Of a stretch of 64,000 nucleotides of DNA, positions 1 to 9,170 are shown piece after piece. Position numbers and translations under genes: made by a program. The notes beneath the pieces were generated by a model, which ran no database searches, was not told the origin of the DNA, and saw only the letters and a program-made list of their open reading frames with translations. Numbering within the stretch: the first letter of the stretch is position 1; every line of letters begins with the position of its first letter. This DNA comes from Paenibacillus sediminis (GTDB taxonomy: Bacteria; Bacillota; Bacilli; Paenibacillales; Paenibacillaceae), in the NCBI RefSeq assembly GCF_017873765.1, contig NZ_JAGGKP010000006.1:62001-126000 (forward strand), written 5' to 3'.

Positions 1-940
1 TCGTGCATTTGATTCCTCTCATTCGCAAATCAGCAGCTTGATAGACAAGAAGCCTTGCCGCTTCCACTTGTGTGGCCATATCGGCCAATTTGAATGCGAT
101 CGCCTGATTCGCCGAAATGGGTCTACCGAATTGCTGACGAACCTTCGCATATTGAATGGAATGCTCTAGTGCCGCTTCAGAAATGCCCAGCGCCTGGGCA
201 GCAATTCCGATACGCCCTACGTCAAGGTTGCCAAGAGCAATCTTGAACCCTTCTCCTTCAGCACCAAGTAAATTGTATGCGGGCACTTCAGCATTTTCGA
301 AGATTAACTGCGTTGTGCCAGAGCCATGGAGCCCCATCTTCTTTTCCTTTTTACCTATAGTAAATCCAGGGGTGTCCTTATCTACAATAAAAGCGGAGAT
401 CCCTCTTCTTCCTTGGGCTATGTCCGTTACAGCGAACGTAATAAACACATCTGCGTATTCTCCGCTCGTGATAAACATTTTCGAGCCGTTCAGAATGTAG
501 TGATCTCCTCGTCTCACGGCAGATGTACTAATACTGCCTGAATCCGAGCCGGAGTTAGGTTCAGTAAGCGCAAACGCGCCAATGTACTCGCCAGAAGTTA
601 GCTTGGGGATATACTTTTTCTTCTGCTCATCGCTGCCGAAATAAAGGATTGGGTTCGTTCCGAGCGAGGTATGCACTGACAAAATCACGCCAACAGCAGC
701 ACTTACTTTAGAAATTTCATGAATCGCGATGATATAAGATATAAAATCGCTGCCTGCCCCTCCCCATTCCTCTGCAATTGGAATACCCATGAGCCCATTC
801 GCACCCATTTTCCGGATGATATCAACAGGGTATTCGTCATTCTCCTCCATCTTTTCAATAAAAGGCGCAATCTCCCGCTCAGCAAAGTCACGTACCATTC
901 TGCGAATCATTTGTTGTTCCTCTGTGAAGTGCAGACTCAC
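1..940 (-). CDS. Acyl-CoA dehydrogenase (C-terminus beyond window)
   Basis: FAD-dependent acyl-CoA dehydrogenase that introduces the alpha-beta double bond in short or branched acyl-CoAs. About 313 residues of a usual ~380 are present; the gene runs off the left edge. The start is a GTG at 938-940, preceded by a strong AGAGGAGG Shine-Dalgarno. Recognisable family signatures are GAFALTEPNSGSD (substrate/FAD loop), KMFITSG and the RQQFGRPI segment. It is the last visible gene of the leftward operon with 3-hydroxyacyl-CoA dehydrogenase, thiolase and the branched-chain 2-oxoacid dehydrogenase, so isovaleryl-, isobutyryl- or 2-methylbutyryl-CoA is a likely substrate class. The exact chain specificity cannot be read because the catalytic-Glu region lies outside the window. 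Confidence 0.93.
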   Translation of the reverse strand, partial: MSLHFTEEQQMIRRMVRDFAEREIAPFIEKMEENDEYPVDIIRKMGANGLMGIPIAEEWGGAGSDFISYIIAIHEISKVSAAVGVILSVHTSLGTNPILYFGSDEQKKKYIPKLTSGEYIGAFALTEPNSGSDSGSISTSAVRRGDHYILNGSKMFITSGEYADVFITFAVTDIAQGRRGISAFIVDKDTPGFTIGKKEKKMGLHGSGTTQLIFENAEVPAYNLLGAEGEGFKIALGNLDVGRIGIAAQALGISEAALEHSIQYAKVRQQFGRPISANQAIAFKLADMATQVEAARLLVYQAADLRMRGIKCT

Positions 941-961
941 CGCGGTTCCTCCTCTCAGCCT

Positions 962-1813
962 TTATTCATAGATGTAGAAGCCGCGTCCGGATTTTCGTCC
1001 GAGCCAGCCTGCTTTGACATATTTGCGAAGCAAAGGGCAAGGGCGGTACTTGGAATCACCGAGTCCGTCATGGAGCACTTCCATAATGTAAAGGCATGTG
1101 TCGAGACCAATAAAATCCGCCAGCGTTAAAGGCCCCATCGGGTGATTCATCCCGAGCTTCATCACTTCATCCACCGCTTCCGGAGCCGCGACTCCTTCAT
1201 AAATGCAATAAATGGCCTCATTGATCATCGGCATCAAGACGCGATTCGATACGAAGCCTGGAAAGTCATTGACCTCTACCGGCGTCTTGCCCATTCGTTT
1301 CGACAGGTCTTCCACCGCCTTATATGTCTCAGCAGTAGTAGCCAATCCCCTGATGACCTCGATCAACTGCATCACTGGCACGGGATTCATAAAATGCATG
1401 CCAATCACTTTGTCAGGTCGCTTCGTGACAGCGGCGATCTCTGTAATTGGCAAAGAGGAAGTGTTGCTCGCCAAGATCGCATGAGGAGGAGTGATCTCAT
1501 CTAATTTCCTAAACACATCCGATTTCATTTCGATATTTTCGATGACTGCCTCCAAGGCAAAATCGACATCTCTGGCATTCGTCAAATCAGTAGACAAAGT
1601 AATCCGGCTGATGATCTCATCCATTTGCTCTTTACTTTTGCGGCCCTTTTCCACGTCGCGAGACAGATTTTTCTTGATGGCTGTGAACCCTTTTTCTACA
1701 AATTCAGGTTTAATGTCATTTAGAATAACGTGCAATCCGGCTCCTGCCGCTACCTGAGCTATTCCGCTCCCCATTTGTCCTGCTCCGACAACGATTACCC
1801 TTTCAATAGTCAC
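962..1813 (-). CDS. hbd: 3-hydroxybutyryl-CoA dehydrogenase family
   Basis: NAD-dependent oxidation of 3-hydroxyacyl-CoA, or its reversal. The 283-residue length is the normal size for the single-domain-pair bacterial Hbd family. The N-terminus has the Rossmann motif [13 protein letters not shown]. The SNTSSLPI segment and the catalytic-His region [17 protein letters not shown] follow. The C-terminal helical domain includes [15 protein letters not shown]. It lies 21 bp before the acyl-CoA dehydrogenase start and 50 bp after the thiolase stop, consistent with one transcript for acyl-CoA degradation (branched-chain amino acid or butyrate-type intermediates). Function as a dehydrogenase is secure; the true acyl substrate is inferred from context only. 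Confidence 0.93.
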   Translation of the reverse strand: MTIERVIVVGAGQMGSGIAQVAAGAGLHVILNDIKPEFVEKGFTAIKKNLSRDVEKGRKSKEQMDEIISRITLSTDLTNARDVDFALEAVIENIEMKSDVFRKLDEITPPHAILASNTSSLPITEIAAVTKRPDKVIGMHFMNPVPVMQLIEVIRGLATTAETYKAVEDLSKRMGKTPVEVNDFPGFVSNRVLMPMINEAIYCIYEGVAAPEAVDEVMKLGMNHPMGPLTLADFIGLDTCLYIMEVLHDGLGDSKYRPCPLLRKYVKAGWLGRKSGRGFYIYE

Positions 1814-1863
1814 GATTTCCCCTCCCTTTTTGACAATACTCGTCTATGGTTCATATGAATTTG

Positions 1864-3048
1864 TTAGTTTACTTTAACTAAAATGGCATCCCCTTGCGCA
1901 GCCCCGCTGCATATTGCAGCAATTCCGAGTCCACCGCCGCGGCGGCGAAGTTCGTAAATAAGGGTCATCAATATACGAGCGCCGCTCGCTCCGATCGGGT
2001 GACCGAGAGCAATAGCCCCGCCGTTGACATTGACCTTTTCGGGATTCCAGCCAATGATTTTGCCGCTCGTCAGCGTGACCGCTGCAAATGCTTCGTTGAT
2101 TTCGAATAAATCAATATCCTTTATAGAATAGCCCGTTTTCTTGAGTAGCTTTTGGATCGCTAGGCCTGGAGTGACGGCAAGATAAGGAGCTTCCATTCCG
2201 ACTGAGCAATGTCCGATAACGGCAGCCAGCGGTTCTTTCCCGAGTTCACGTGCCTTATTGTCAGACATGAGCAAGAGTGCGCCTGACCCATCATTTACAC
2301 CGGGTGCATTCCCTGCTGTAACGGTCCCATTCTGAGTGAAAACAGGAGGCAATTTAGCAAGAGCTGCTAAGCTCGAATCCTTCCTTGGGGCTTCGTCAGT
2401 CTCCACAACAACGGGGTCCCCTTTACGCTGCGGGATCATGACGGGTACGATTTCTTCCTTAAATTTACCTTCCTCTGTCGCTCGAATTGCTCTCTCATGA
2501 CTTCGCAAAGCCCACGTATCCTGATCGGCACGGGAGATTTCATATTCGGCCGCAATGGTGCTGCCATGAACCGCCATATGAACATTCTCGAAGGCACAAG
2601 TCAGACCGTCGTGCACCATGAGGTCCTTCATGACGGCATCGCCCATTCGATTACCCCATCTAGCCGAGGGCATAGCGTAAGGGGCATTGCTCATACTTTC
2701 CATGCCGCCTGCTACGATCATTTCAGCGTCTCCTGCTCGGATAATTTGGTCAGCCAATGTAACAGCCCTGAGTCCTGAAGCGCATACTTTATTAATCGTC
2801 TCTGTTGTGACCTCCCACGGCAGACCTGCGAGGCGTGCAGCTTGGCGAGACGGAATCTGTCCGGCACCCGCTTGCACGACCATTCCCATGATGACTTCGT
2901 CTATTTGGGATGAATCAACTCCCGCACGGGCAACCGCCTCACGAATGGCAATCCCTCCTAGCTCGGCTGCCTGCAATTCCTTTAAGGCCCCTCCGAATTT
3001 GCCAAAAGGAGTTCTTGCCGCGCTGACAATTATGGTATGAGTCATCAT
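1864..3048 (-). CDS. Acetyl-CoA acetyltransferase (thiolase II family)
   Basis: Thiolytic cleavage or condensation of acyl-CoAs. At 394 residues it has standard thiolase length. The nucleophilic Cys89 sits in [11 protein letters not shown], the catalytic His is near residue 350 in [14 protein letters not shown], and the second Cys is near 380. The final motif reads [10 protein letters not shown] rather than the commoner CGGGGQG form, so it belongs to a diverged thiolase clade and its substrate may not be simple acetoacetyl-CoA. AGGAGG precedes a double ATG. It sits between bkdB and hbd in the same direction and probably carries out the last thiolytic step of the operon's pathway. Confidence 0.93.
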   Translation of the reverse strand: MMTHTIIVSAARTPFGKFGGALKELQAAELGGIAIREAVARAGVDSSQIDEVIMGMVVQAGAGQIPSRQAARLAGLPWEVTTETINKVCASGLRAVTLADQIIRAGDAEMIVAGGMESMSNAPYAMPSARWGNRMGDAVMKDLMVHDGLTCAFENVHMAVHGSTIAAEYEISRADQDTWALRSHERAIRATEEGKFKEEIVPVMIPQRKGDPVVVETDEAPRKDSSLAALAKLPPVFTQNGTVTAGNAPGVNDGSGALLLMSDNKARELGKEPLAAVIGHCSVGMEAPYLAVTPGLAIQKLLKKTGYSIKDIDLFEINEAFAAVTLTSGKIIGWNPEKVNVNGGAIALGHPIGASGARILMTLIYELRRRGGGLGIAAICSGAAQGDAILVKVN

Positions 3049-3073
3049 TTCAACCTCCTAATAACGAAGCATT

Positions 3074-4369
3074 TTAATAGATCCTAGTATCTGCGCCATA
3101 GCTCTCGATCTTTTGTTTAACGCTCTGCAGGAACCGACCGCACACAAGGCCGTCCAGAATCCGATGGTCTAAAGAAAGGCAAATATTCATCATATCCCGA
3201 ATCGCAATCATGTTATGGATGACAACAGGCTGCTTCTGAATCGCTTCAACGCTTAGAATGGCTGCCTGCGGCTGATTAATAATCGGCGCGGAGAGAACAG
3301 AACCGAAAGAGCCGGTGTTATTGACCGTGAAGGTTCCTCCCGTCATATCATCCATCGTCAGCTTGCCTTCCCTGCTCTTCTTCGCTAAATAATCCACTGT
3401 CTTCGCCAGTCCTAGGATGTTCTTCTGGTCAGCGTCTTTAATGACTGGAACGAAGAGCGCATCATCTGTCGCTACAGCGATCGAGATGTGTATCGCCTTC
3501 TTCACGATGATGTGATCGCCTGCCCACTGGGAGTTCATCATCGGAAATTCCTTAATGGCCTCTACAACTGCTTTGATGAAAAAAGGCATATAAGTAAGGT
3601 TGATTCCTTCTCTTTTCTTAAAATCGTCCTTTATCTTATTCCGATATTGCACCAAATTCGTTACATCGCACGGGATCATCATCCATGCATGAGGAGCTTC
3701 ATGTTTGCTTTGAACCATTCGGTTCGCAATGGTCTTCCGAACCGCAGACACTGGAATGATCTGGTCTTCCTGACTTACCTCGAATTGACTTGCCTTGAAT
3801 GATTTTGCTGGAAGTTTAGGAGCGGTGTCATCCGATTGCGCTGGTATCCTTACCGAAGGCTCTGATACCCTTATCGAAGCCTCTGCTTCTTGCACACTCG
3901 CCGTCACAAACTGCCGTCTGCCTTCCACGATGTCCAAAATATCACTTCGGGTAATCCGCCCTCCGGCTCCCGTTCCTTGCACCATAGATAAATCAATGCT
4001 GTGGTCTTGTGCCAGCTTTAATACAGCAGGCGAAAACCGCTGCTTAGCTCCGTCAAGGACTGATGCTGAATCTGAGGCTGAGGGGACTGCTGCTTGAACC
4101 ACCTGCTGAGCAGAGCTTGACAGCTCCTCTCCTTCAGACGCGATATAGCAAATCAAGCTTCCTACAGGAACCGTTTCGCCTTCTTGAACGATGATCTCTG
4201 TTATCGTTCCACTGAGCGTAGACGGCACTTCCGCAACTACTTTGTCTGTCGATATTTCACAGATGGGGTCGTACTTTTGTACTCGATCCCCCGCCTTAAC
4301 CAGCCACTTGGAGAGAGTCCCTTCCGTTACGCTTTCCCCAAGCTGGGGCATGACCATTTGTTCAGCCAT
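3074..4369 (-). CDS. bkdB: Branched-chain 2-oxoacid dehydrogenase E2 (dihydrolipoyl acyltransferase)
   Basis: Core acyltransferase of the 2-oxoacid dehydrogenase complex, moving the acyl group from lipoyl-lysine to CoA. Domains in order are an N-terminal lipoyl domain with lipoyl Lys43 in STDKVVAEV; a linker; an E3/E1-binding domain at about 110-147 (FSPAVLKLA ... GTGAGGRITRSDI); a flexible Ser/Glu linker; and a C-terminal catalytic domain ending in DHRILDG, with His402 and Asp406 as catalytic residues. At 431 residues with a single lipoyl domain it matches Bacillus BkdB/BfmBB. It follows E1-beta in the usual order E3-E1a-E1b-E2. The preference for branched-chain over pyruvate or acetoin substrates is inferred from the adjacent leucine dehydrogenase and the acyl-CoA genes. 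Confidence 0.94.
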   Translation of the reverse strand: MAEQMVMPQLGESVTEGTLSKWLVKAGDRVQKYDPICEISTDKVVAEVPSTLSGTITEIIVQEGETVPVGSLICYIASEGEELSSSAQQVVQAAVPSASDSASVLDGAKQRFSPAVLKLAQDHSIDLSMVQGTGAGGRITRSDILDIVEGRRQFVTASVQEAEASIRVSEPSVRIPAQSDDTAPKLPAKSFKASQFEVSQEDQIIPVSAVRKTIANRMVQSKHEAPHAWMMIPCDVTNLVQYRNKIKDDFKKREGINLTYMPFFIKAVVEAIKEFPMMNSQWAGDHIIVKKAIHISIAVATDDALFVPVIKDADQKNILGLAKTVDYLAKKSREGKLTMDDMTGGTFTVNNTGSFGSVLSAPIINQPQAAILSVEAIQKQPVVIHNMIAIRDMMNICLSLDHRILDGLVCGRFLQSVKQKIESYGADTRIY

Positions 4370-4405
4370 GTGTACCTCCTTACAGACTAATTAATATTGG
4401 GTTAA

Positions 4406-5392
4406 TTAATATTCGGCTAATTCCTTCATCGCCTCATACACTTTGTCTGGGCTCAGCATGAAGAACTTTTCCATGATTCCGTTATAGGGAATCGCAGGCA
4501 CGTCAGGGCCGCAAAGGCGTTTGATCGGTGCATCCAGCTCGAACAGACATTCCTCCGCGATAACCGCCGACACCTCAGCGCCAACGCCTCCCTCTTTATT
4601 GTCCTCATGTACAATGAGCACTTTGCCAGTCCTCCGTGCCGCTTCCACAATCGACTCTTTATCAAGTGGATAAAGTGTTCGCAAATCTAAAATATGAGCG
4701 CTGTACCCGTCCTCTTGCGCAAGCTTTTCAGCTGCTTGCAGAGCAAAATGCAGGGTCAGTCCATAACTGATGACCGTAATGTGTTTTCCTTGGCGTTTGA
4801 CATCCGCTTTGCCGATCGGAACGACGTATTCTGTATCTGGCACTTCCCCTTTAATTAAGCGGTAGCAGCGCTTATGTTCGAAGAACAGAACAGGATCTTC
4901 ATCGCGAATCGCTGAAATTAACAATCCTTTTACGTCATACGGAGTCGAAGGCGCAACCACTTTAAGGCCGGGAATATTGCAGAACATCGCTTCCACGCTT
5001 TGCGAATGATAGAGCGCGCCATGAATACCGCCGCCATAAGGGGCACGAATGACGAGCGGGCAGTTCCAATCTCCATTTGAGCGGTAGCGCATTTTGGCGG
5101 CTTCACTGACAATCTGGTTCACCGCAGGCATAATAAAATCTGCAAACTGAATCTCCGCTACGGGTCTGAACCCATAAGCCGCAGCCCCTACAGCAACACC
5201 CGCAATCGCCGACTCCGCAAGCGGTGTATCGAGCACGCGCGCTTCCCCAAACTGTTCATAAAGCCCTTGCGTCGCCTTAAATACCCCGCCTTTGAAGCCT
5301 ACATCTTCTCCGAGTACAAATACTTTAGAATCCCGTGACATTTCCTCACGGAGAGCTGAATTCACCGCATCAATATATGAAATAACCGCCAT
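4406..5392 (-). CDS. bkdAB: Branched-chain 2-oxoacid dehydrogenase E1 beta subunit
   Basis: Beta chain of the thiamine-diphosphate-dependent E1 heterotetramer that decarboxylates branched 2-oxoacids. The 328-residue length matches the family. Recognisable segments are VLGEDVGFKGGVFKAT at the N-terminus, RAPYGGGIHGALYHSQS, and HEDNKEGGVGAEVSA in the C-terminal transketolase domain. It begins 12 bp after the E1 alpha stop, behind AGGAGG, which fits translational coupling and equal stoichiometry. The E2 gene follows. The product works in the cytosol as part of the very large E1/E2/E3 complex that yields isobutyryl-, isovaleryl- and 2-methylbutyryl-CoA, which are also primers for iso/anteiso fatty acids. 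Confidence 0.94.
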   Translation of the reverse strand: MAVISYIDAVNSALREEMSRDSKVFVLGEDVGFKGGVFKATQGLYEQFGEARVLDTPLAESAIAGVAVGAAAYGFRPVAEIQFADFIMPAVNQIVSEAAKMRYRSNGDWNCPLVIRAPYGGGIHGALYHSQSVEAMFCNIPGLKVVAPSTPYDVKGLLISAIRDEDPVLFFEHKRCYRLIKGEVPDTEYVVPIGKADVKRQGKHITVISYGLTLHFALQAAEKLAQEDGYSAHILDLRTLYPLDKESIVEAARRTGKVLIVHEDNKEGGVGAEVSAVIAEECLFELDAPIKRLCGPDVPAIPYNGIMEKFFMLSPDKVYEAMKELAEY

Positions 5393-5404
5393 TATATTTC
5401 CTCC

Positions 5405-6406
5405 TTATTCCGCATACACGTGCTTTAGCAGATCTTCCGGCGCTGCAGACGGAGCGTTCTCCGCATAGACCATCGCCTCATCCACTTCCTTGGCGATCCA
5501 GTCACGAATCTCCTTATCCGCCAATTCATCCAGAACTCCGGCTTCCTTCAAATAATGGCCAAAGAGAAGAATAGGATCTTTCTTCTTGTCTTCCTCTACT
5601 TCGCCCTTCGGACGATAAAGCCGATCATCATCATCTGAGGAATGCGGAGTAAACCGGAAACAACGGGCTTCAATTAATGTCGGTCCTTCCCCTCTTCTCG
5701 CTCTTTCTACCGCTTCTCTCATGGCCTTATATACTTCCAGCGGATCACCGCCGTCGACACTAATTCCAGGAATCCCGTATGCGGCCGCCCGATCTGCAAC
5801 GCTTTTAACAGCCACCTGCTTGGAATACGGTACTGAAATGGCATATTTATTATTCTCGCAGAAGAAGATCACGGGCAGCTTGTATACGCTTGCAAAATTA
5901 GCCGCTTCATGAAAATCGCCTTGGTTACTCGATCCTTCACCAAATGAGGTGAACACGACAAGATCCTTTCCTTCCATTCTTCCCGCAAGAGCTATCCCAA
6001 CAGCATGGGGGACTTGGGTCGTTACTGGACTTGATCCCGTTAGAATCCGATATTTCTTACTTCCAAAATGCCCCGGCATCTGCCGCCCGCCGCTGTTCGG
6101 ATCTTCTGCTCTCGCAAATGCATTCATCATCAAATCCCGAGCTGACATCCCGAACGGAATGACAACCCCCATGTCTCGGTAATAAGGACACAGAAAATCT
6201 TTATTTTTATCCAAAGCATACGCAGCCCCTACTTGAGCCGCTTCATGTCCTTGGCAAGAGATAACAAAAGGAATTTTACCCGCACGATTCAGGAGCCACA
6301 TCCGTTCGTCGATTTTCCTTGCCAGCAACATATCGCGATACATGCCAAGCACCTGCCGCTCCGATAAACCTAAAGTCTCGTGCTTGTTAACTGTTGATTT
6401 CCCCAT
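5405..6406 (-). CDS. bkdAA: Branched-chain 2-oxoacid dehydrogenase E1 alpha subunit
   Basis: Alpha chain of the E1 component, holding the thiamine diphosphate binding fold. At 333 residues it has the family's usual size. The ThDP/Mg motif begins at GEGSSNQGDFHEAANF and closes with the Asn pair in ENNKYAIS. The phosphorylation-loop equivalent RFTPHSSDDDDRLYR is present and typical of branched-chain E1 alpha. The start has an AGGAGG site. It lies between lpdV (28 bp upstream) and bkdAB (12 bp downstream). Confidence 0.94.
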   Translation of the reverse strand: MGKSTVNKHETLGLSERQVLGMYRDMLLARKIDERMWLLNRAGKIPFVISCQGHEAAQVGAAYALDKNKDFLCPYYRDMGVVIPFGMSARDLMMNAFARAEDPNSGGRQMPGHFGSKKYRILTGSSPVTTQVPHAVGIALAGRMEGKDLVVFTSFGEGSSNQGDFHEAANFASVYKLPVIFFCENNKYAISVPYSKQVAVKSVADRAAAYGIPGISVDGGDPLEVYKAMREAVERARRGEGPTLIEARCFRFTPHSSDDDDRLYRPKGEVEEDKKKDPILLFGHYLKEAGVLDELADKEIRDWIAKEVDEAMVYAENAPSAAPEDLLKHVYAE

Positions 6407-6434
6407 CGCATTAACCTCCTATTTCTTCTTGCAT

Positions 6435-7859
6435 TTATAAATGAATGGCGCCCCCGACCACAGCTCTTGCAGCTTCGCCCATAATTTCCGCTAGAGAAGG
6501 ATGAGGATGAATCGTCTGAGCGACTTCCCATGGAGATGCGTTCAAATATTTAGCCAGCGCTCCTTCTCCGATTAAATCAGACACATGCGGACCGATCATA
6601 TGAACACCCAGTACATCATTCGATTTCTCATCGACCACTAACTTCACAAATCCATCGTGCTCACCATAAATAAGTGCCTTGCCTATGGCCTTGAAGGGGA
6701 ACACCCCTGTATTAACTCCGAACCCTTCATGCCTCGCTTCAGCTTCGGTCAAGCCTATACTTGCAATCTCAGGGCGGCTATACGTTACTTTAGGTACCTT
6801 GCTGTAGTCGATCGGAAGAGGATTCAGACCTGACATATGTTCAACAGCCGTTATTCCTTCATGAGAAGCGACATGGGCCAATTGCAGCCTGCCAATCACA
6901 TCGCCAATCGCATAAATATGACTTTCAGCCGTTTGAAAATGTTCATTCACCTGAATTACGCCGCGCTCCACTTTCACTTCTGTATTCTCGAGTCCAATGT
7001 TCTCGACATTCGCCGTACGACCGGTGGATACTAGCATTTTCTCTGCATGAAAGATAGTCCGTTCTCCGTCCTTCTCGGCCTCAATCGTTACTGTACCTCC
7101 TTCCTTCACAAGCGTGTCCGGCAATACTTTCGTATGGGTATAGATTTTGATGCCTCTTTTTTGAAGCAATCGCGTCATTTCGCTGCTAACCTGAGCGTCT
7201 TCCAGCGGAAGAATGCGATCCGCAAACTCAGCGATTTGCACCTGGGCTCCTAAGTCGTTCAATAAAGAAGCCCACTCAATGCCAATCACCCCGCCTCCAA
7301 CAATCAGAACCGATTGAGGTAACGATTCCAGCCTTAAAGCTTCGTCACTGGTTATAACATACTCTCCATCCACTTCAAGTCCGGGAAGCATACGCGGTCT
7401 GGAACCCGTAGCAATGAGCAAGTGCTTAGGAACGATAATCTCCGATTCTCCATTGCTGCGGGTAACTGCCACCGCTCCTGCCAGCGGGGAAAAGATAGAT
7501 GGAGCCATGATCCGACCTTCCCCTTGAAAAACCTCAATATTCCCTTTTTTCATCAAATATTGAATGCCTATATACAGTTGATCCACGATGCCTTGTTTGC
7601 GTTCCTGCATTTTCAAAAAATTAATGGATAGATCGTTCACTTCAACTCCGAAATCAGAGCTGCGGGATACGGTATGATACACCTCAGCCGAACGAAGAAG
7701 GGCTTTGCTCGGAATACATCCTCGGTGAAGGCAAGTACCGCCAAGCTTATCCCGCTCTACAACAGCTACCTTCATCCCTAATTGGCTGGCGCGAATTGCG
7801 GCTACATAACCGCCGGTTCCCCCGCCTAACACGACTAAATCGAACTCATCTGATGCCAT
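6435..7859 (-). CDS. lpdV: Dihydrolipoyl dehydrogenase (E3) of the branched-chain complex
   Basis: FAD-dependent reoxidation of dihydrolipoamide with NAD+. I place the start at the ATG at 7857-7859, giving 474 residues: AGAGGAG lies 9 nt upstream, and the FAD motif VVLGGGTGGYVAA begins right after it. A longer open frame to 7916 adds 19 unlikely residues. The redox-active cysteines are Cys43 and Cys48 in GGTCLHRGCIPS. The NAD-binding GGGVIGIEWAS and the C-terminal HPHPSLAE active-site His/Glu of the partner subunit are present. It is the first gene of the leftward bkd cluster; the 328 bp upstream carry the LysR gene's terminator and a candidate operator. Confidence 0.94.
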   Translation of the reverse strand: MASDEFDLVVLGGGTGGYVAAIRASQLGMKVAVVERDKLGGTCLHRGCIPSKALLRSAEVYHTVSRSSDFGVEVNDLSINFLKMQERKQGIVDQLYIGIQYLMKKGNIEVFQGEGRIMAPSIFSPLAGAVAVTRSNGESEIIVPKHLLIATGSRPRMLPGLEVDGEYVITSDEALRLESLPQSVLIVGGGVIGIEWASLLNDLGAQVQIAEFADRILPLEDAQVSSEMTRLLQKRGIKIYTHTKVLPDTLVKEGGTVTIEAEKDGERTIFHAEKMLVSTGRTANVENIGLENTEVKVERGVIQVNEHFQTAESHIYAIGDVIGRLQLAHVASHEGITAVEHMSGLNPLPIDYSKVPKVTYSRPEIASIGLTEAEARHEGFGVNTGVFPFKAIGKALIYGEHDGFVKLVVDEKSNDVLGVHMIGPHVSDLIGEGALAKYLNASPWEVAQTIHPHPSLAEIMGEAARAVVGGAIHL

Positions 7860-7992
7860 TTCCTTAAGCTCCTCTCGTTCTATTTCAGCCCTAATCCACT
7901 TTGTAAGCGTAACCAAAAATCAATCTTTTAATTTCCAAATAAATACATTTTTATCGTATCACTCAAAAAAAATGATTTGAAATACCCATTTC

Positions 7993-8020
7993 GTATGCGT
8001 CTCATATCTTTTAGGTATGC
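7993..8020. promoter_or_regulatory. Candidate operator upstream of lpdV (GTATGC direct repeats)
   Basis: GTATGC occurs at 7993-7998 and 8015-8020, start to start 22 bp, close to two helical turns. A partial inverted arrangement of ATACC-type half sites overlaps. It lies upstream of the bkd operon and just downstream of a LysR gene, so it could be that regulator's site. This is inferred from spacing only. Confidence 0.3.
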
Positions 8021-8118
8021 ACCAAAATAAAAAGACCGCTAAATCAAGTCACTTTTGTTACAATGGAAGCGAGATTTATGTGAATTTTTTGAGATGAAAA
8101 AGCGGTGAAAACCGAAAC

Positions 8119-8146
8119 AAACAAGCTGCCACGCGGCAGCTTGTTT
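8119..8146 (-). terminator. Intrinsic terminator of the LysR gene
   Basis: Hairpin with arms AAACAAGCTGCC and GGCAGCTTGTTT around a 4-nt loop. It lies about 40 bp beyond the LysR stop in the direction of its transcription, with T-rich flanks on both strands. It separates the regulator from the bkd operon, which therefore needs its own promoter in 7860-8118. Confidence 0.75.
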
Positions 8147-8188
8147 TAGGATGTTTGTATGAAGAAAGGTTGTATGAGGAATAGTGAC

Positions 8189-9097
8189 TCAACGTTGCTC
8201 TATTTCATGCTGGAATGTGTCAATAAAAGCTTGCGCGCTCTTGGAAAGATATCGGTTCTTCAGCCAGACGATACCAACCTCGGATTGAAATGAGGTATCC
8301 GGTATATCCAGCATTTTAATCTCCGATATCGGAAATGAAGACATGACAGACTTAGGCAAGATTGTGGCTCCAATACCGGTGACCACGAGGGCAATAATAA
8401 TCGCTACACTTGAACATTCGCAAATGATATTCGGTTCAAAGCCGAAGCGTCTGCACTCATCTACGATTTTTTCATGAAGCCTTATCGTCTTGTCACTCTT
8501 TAATGCTAAAAGCGGCAGATCAGCTAACCCTTTCATCGGAATGGATTGCTGCGACGTTAAAAAATCCCACGTCCTTGGAATAACTGCAACAAAGGGGTCG
8601 GAGGGCAGCCGTAAAATCGAATATCTAGACGAATCATAATTCGACTCAAAAGGAAGTCTCGTCACGACCAGTTCAATATTCCGATTCTCCAAATATTCGC
8701 CGAGTGTAAAGTGGTCGCCCTCCAAAATTTTAAAAATGACTCGCGGGTGTCTTTCGTGAAAATGACTAATTTTCGGCGGAAGCAGTGAAATGCTAGAAAA
8801 CACCGAGCCGACAGATAACGTTCCCTGCAGCCCATTCTCAATATCTTTTACTTCTTTGATCGTTTCGTTAAAATAGTCCAGCAAGCTCTCCGCTCTTCTC
8901 TTCAAGCTTTCTCCTGCTGGAGTCAGCTTCATTTGCTTCCCTTGACGATCGAATAAAGTTACGCCTAGCTCTTGTTCAAGCAGTTTAAGTTGTCTGCTTA
9001 AAGGCGGCTGTTCCATATGCAGCACTTTGGCAGCACGAGTAATTTGTTCTTCTTTGGCAATGACCAGAAAATAGCTCAGCTGCCTGATGTCCATCAT
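8189..9097 (-). CDS. LysR-family transcriptional regulator
   Basis: DNA-binding regulator of about 302 residues, typical LysR length. The N-terminal winged helix-turn-helix is clear: MDIRQLSYFLVIAKEEQI, then TRAAKVLHMEQPPLSRQLK and LEQELGVTLFDR. The remainder is the periplasmic-binding-like effector domain. I choose the ATG at 9095-9097 because AAAGGGGG lies 6 nt upstream; a frame to 9118 would add seven residues with no ribosome site. The position between leucine dehydrogenase and the bkd operon, all leftward, suggests it controls branched-chain amino acid catabolism. It replaces the sigma-54 activator BkdR used by Bacillus subtilis at the same locus. The effector is unknown. Confidence 0.88.
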   Translation of the reverse strand: MMDIRQLSYFLVIAKEEQITRAAKVLHMEQPPLSRQLKLLEQELGVTLFDRQGKQMKLTPAGESLKRRAESLLDYFNETIKEVKDIENGLQGTLSVGSVFSSISLLPPKISHFHERHPRVIFKILEGDHFTLGEYLENRNIELVVTRLPFESNYDSSRYSILRLPSDPFVAVIPRTWDFLTSQQSIPMKGLADLPLLALKSDKTIRLHEKIVDECRRFGFEPNIICECSSVAIIIALVVTGIGATILPKSVMSSFPISEIKMLDIPDTSFQSEVGIVWLKNRYLSKSAQAFIDTFQHEIEQR

Positions 9098-9170
9098 AAA
9101 TCCCCCTTTCAAAGGCATTTAGAAGGAGTGGTATATCAGTGGAGCAACCGTACGTCTGAATAATTTCCTG

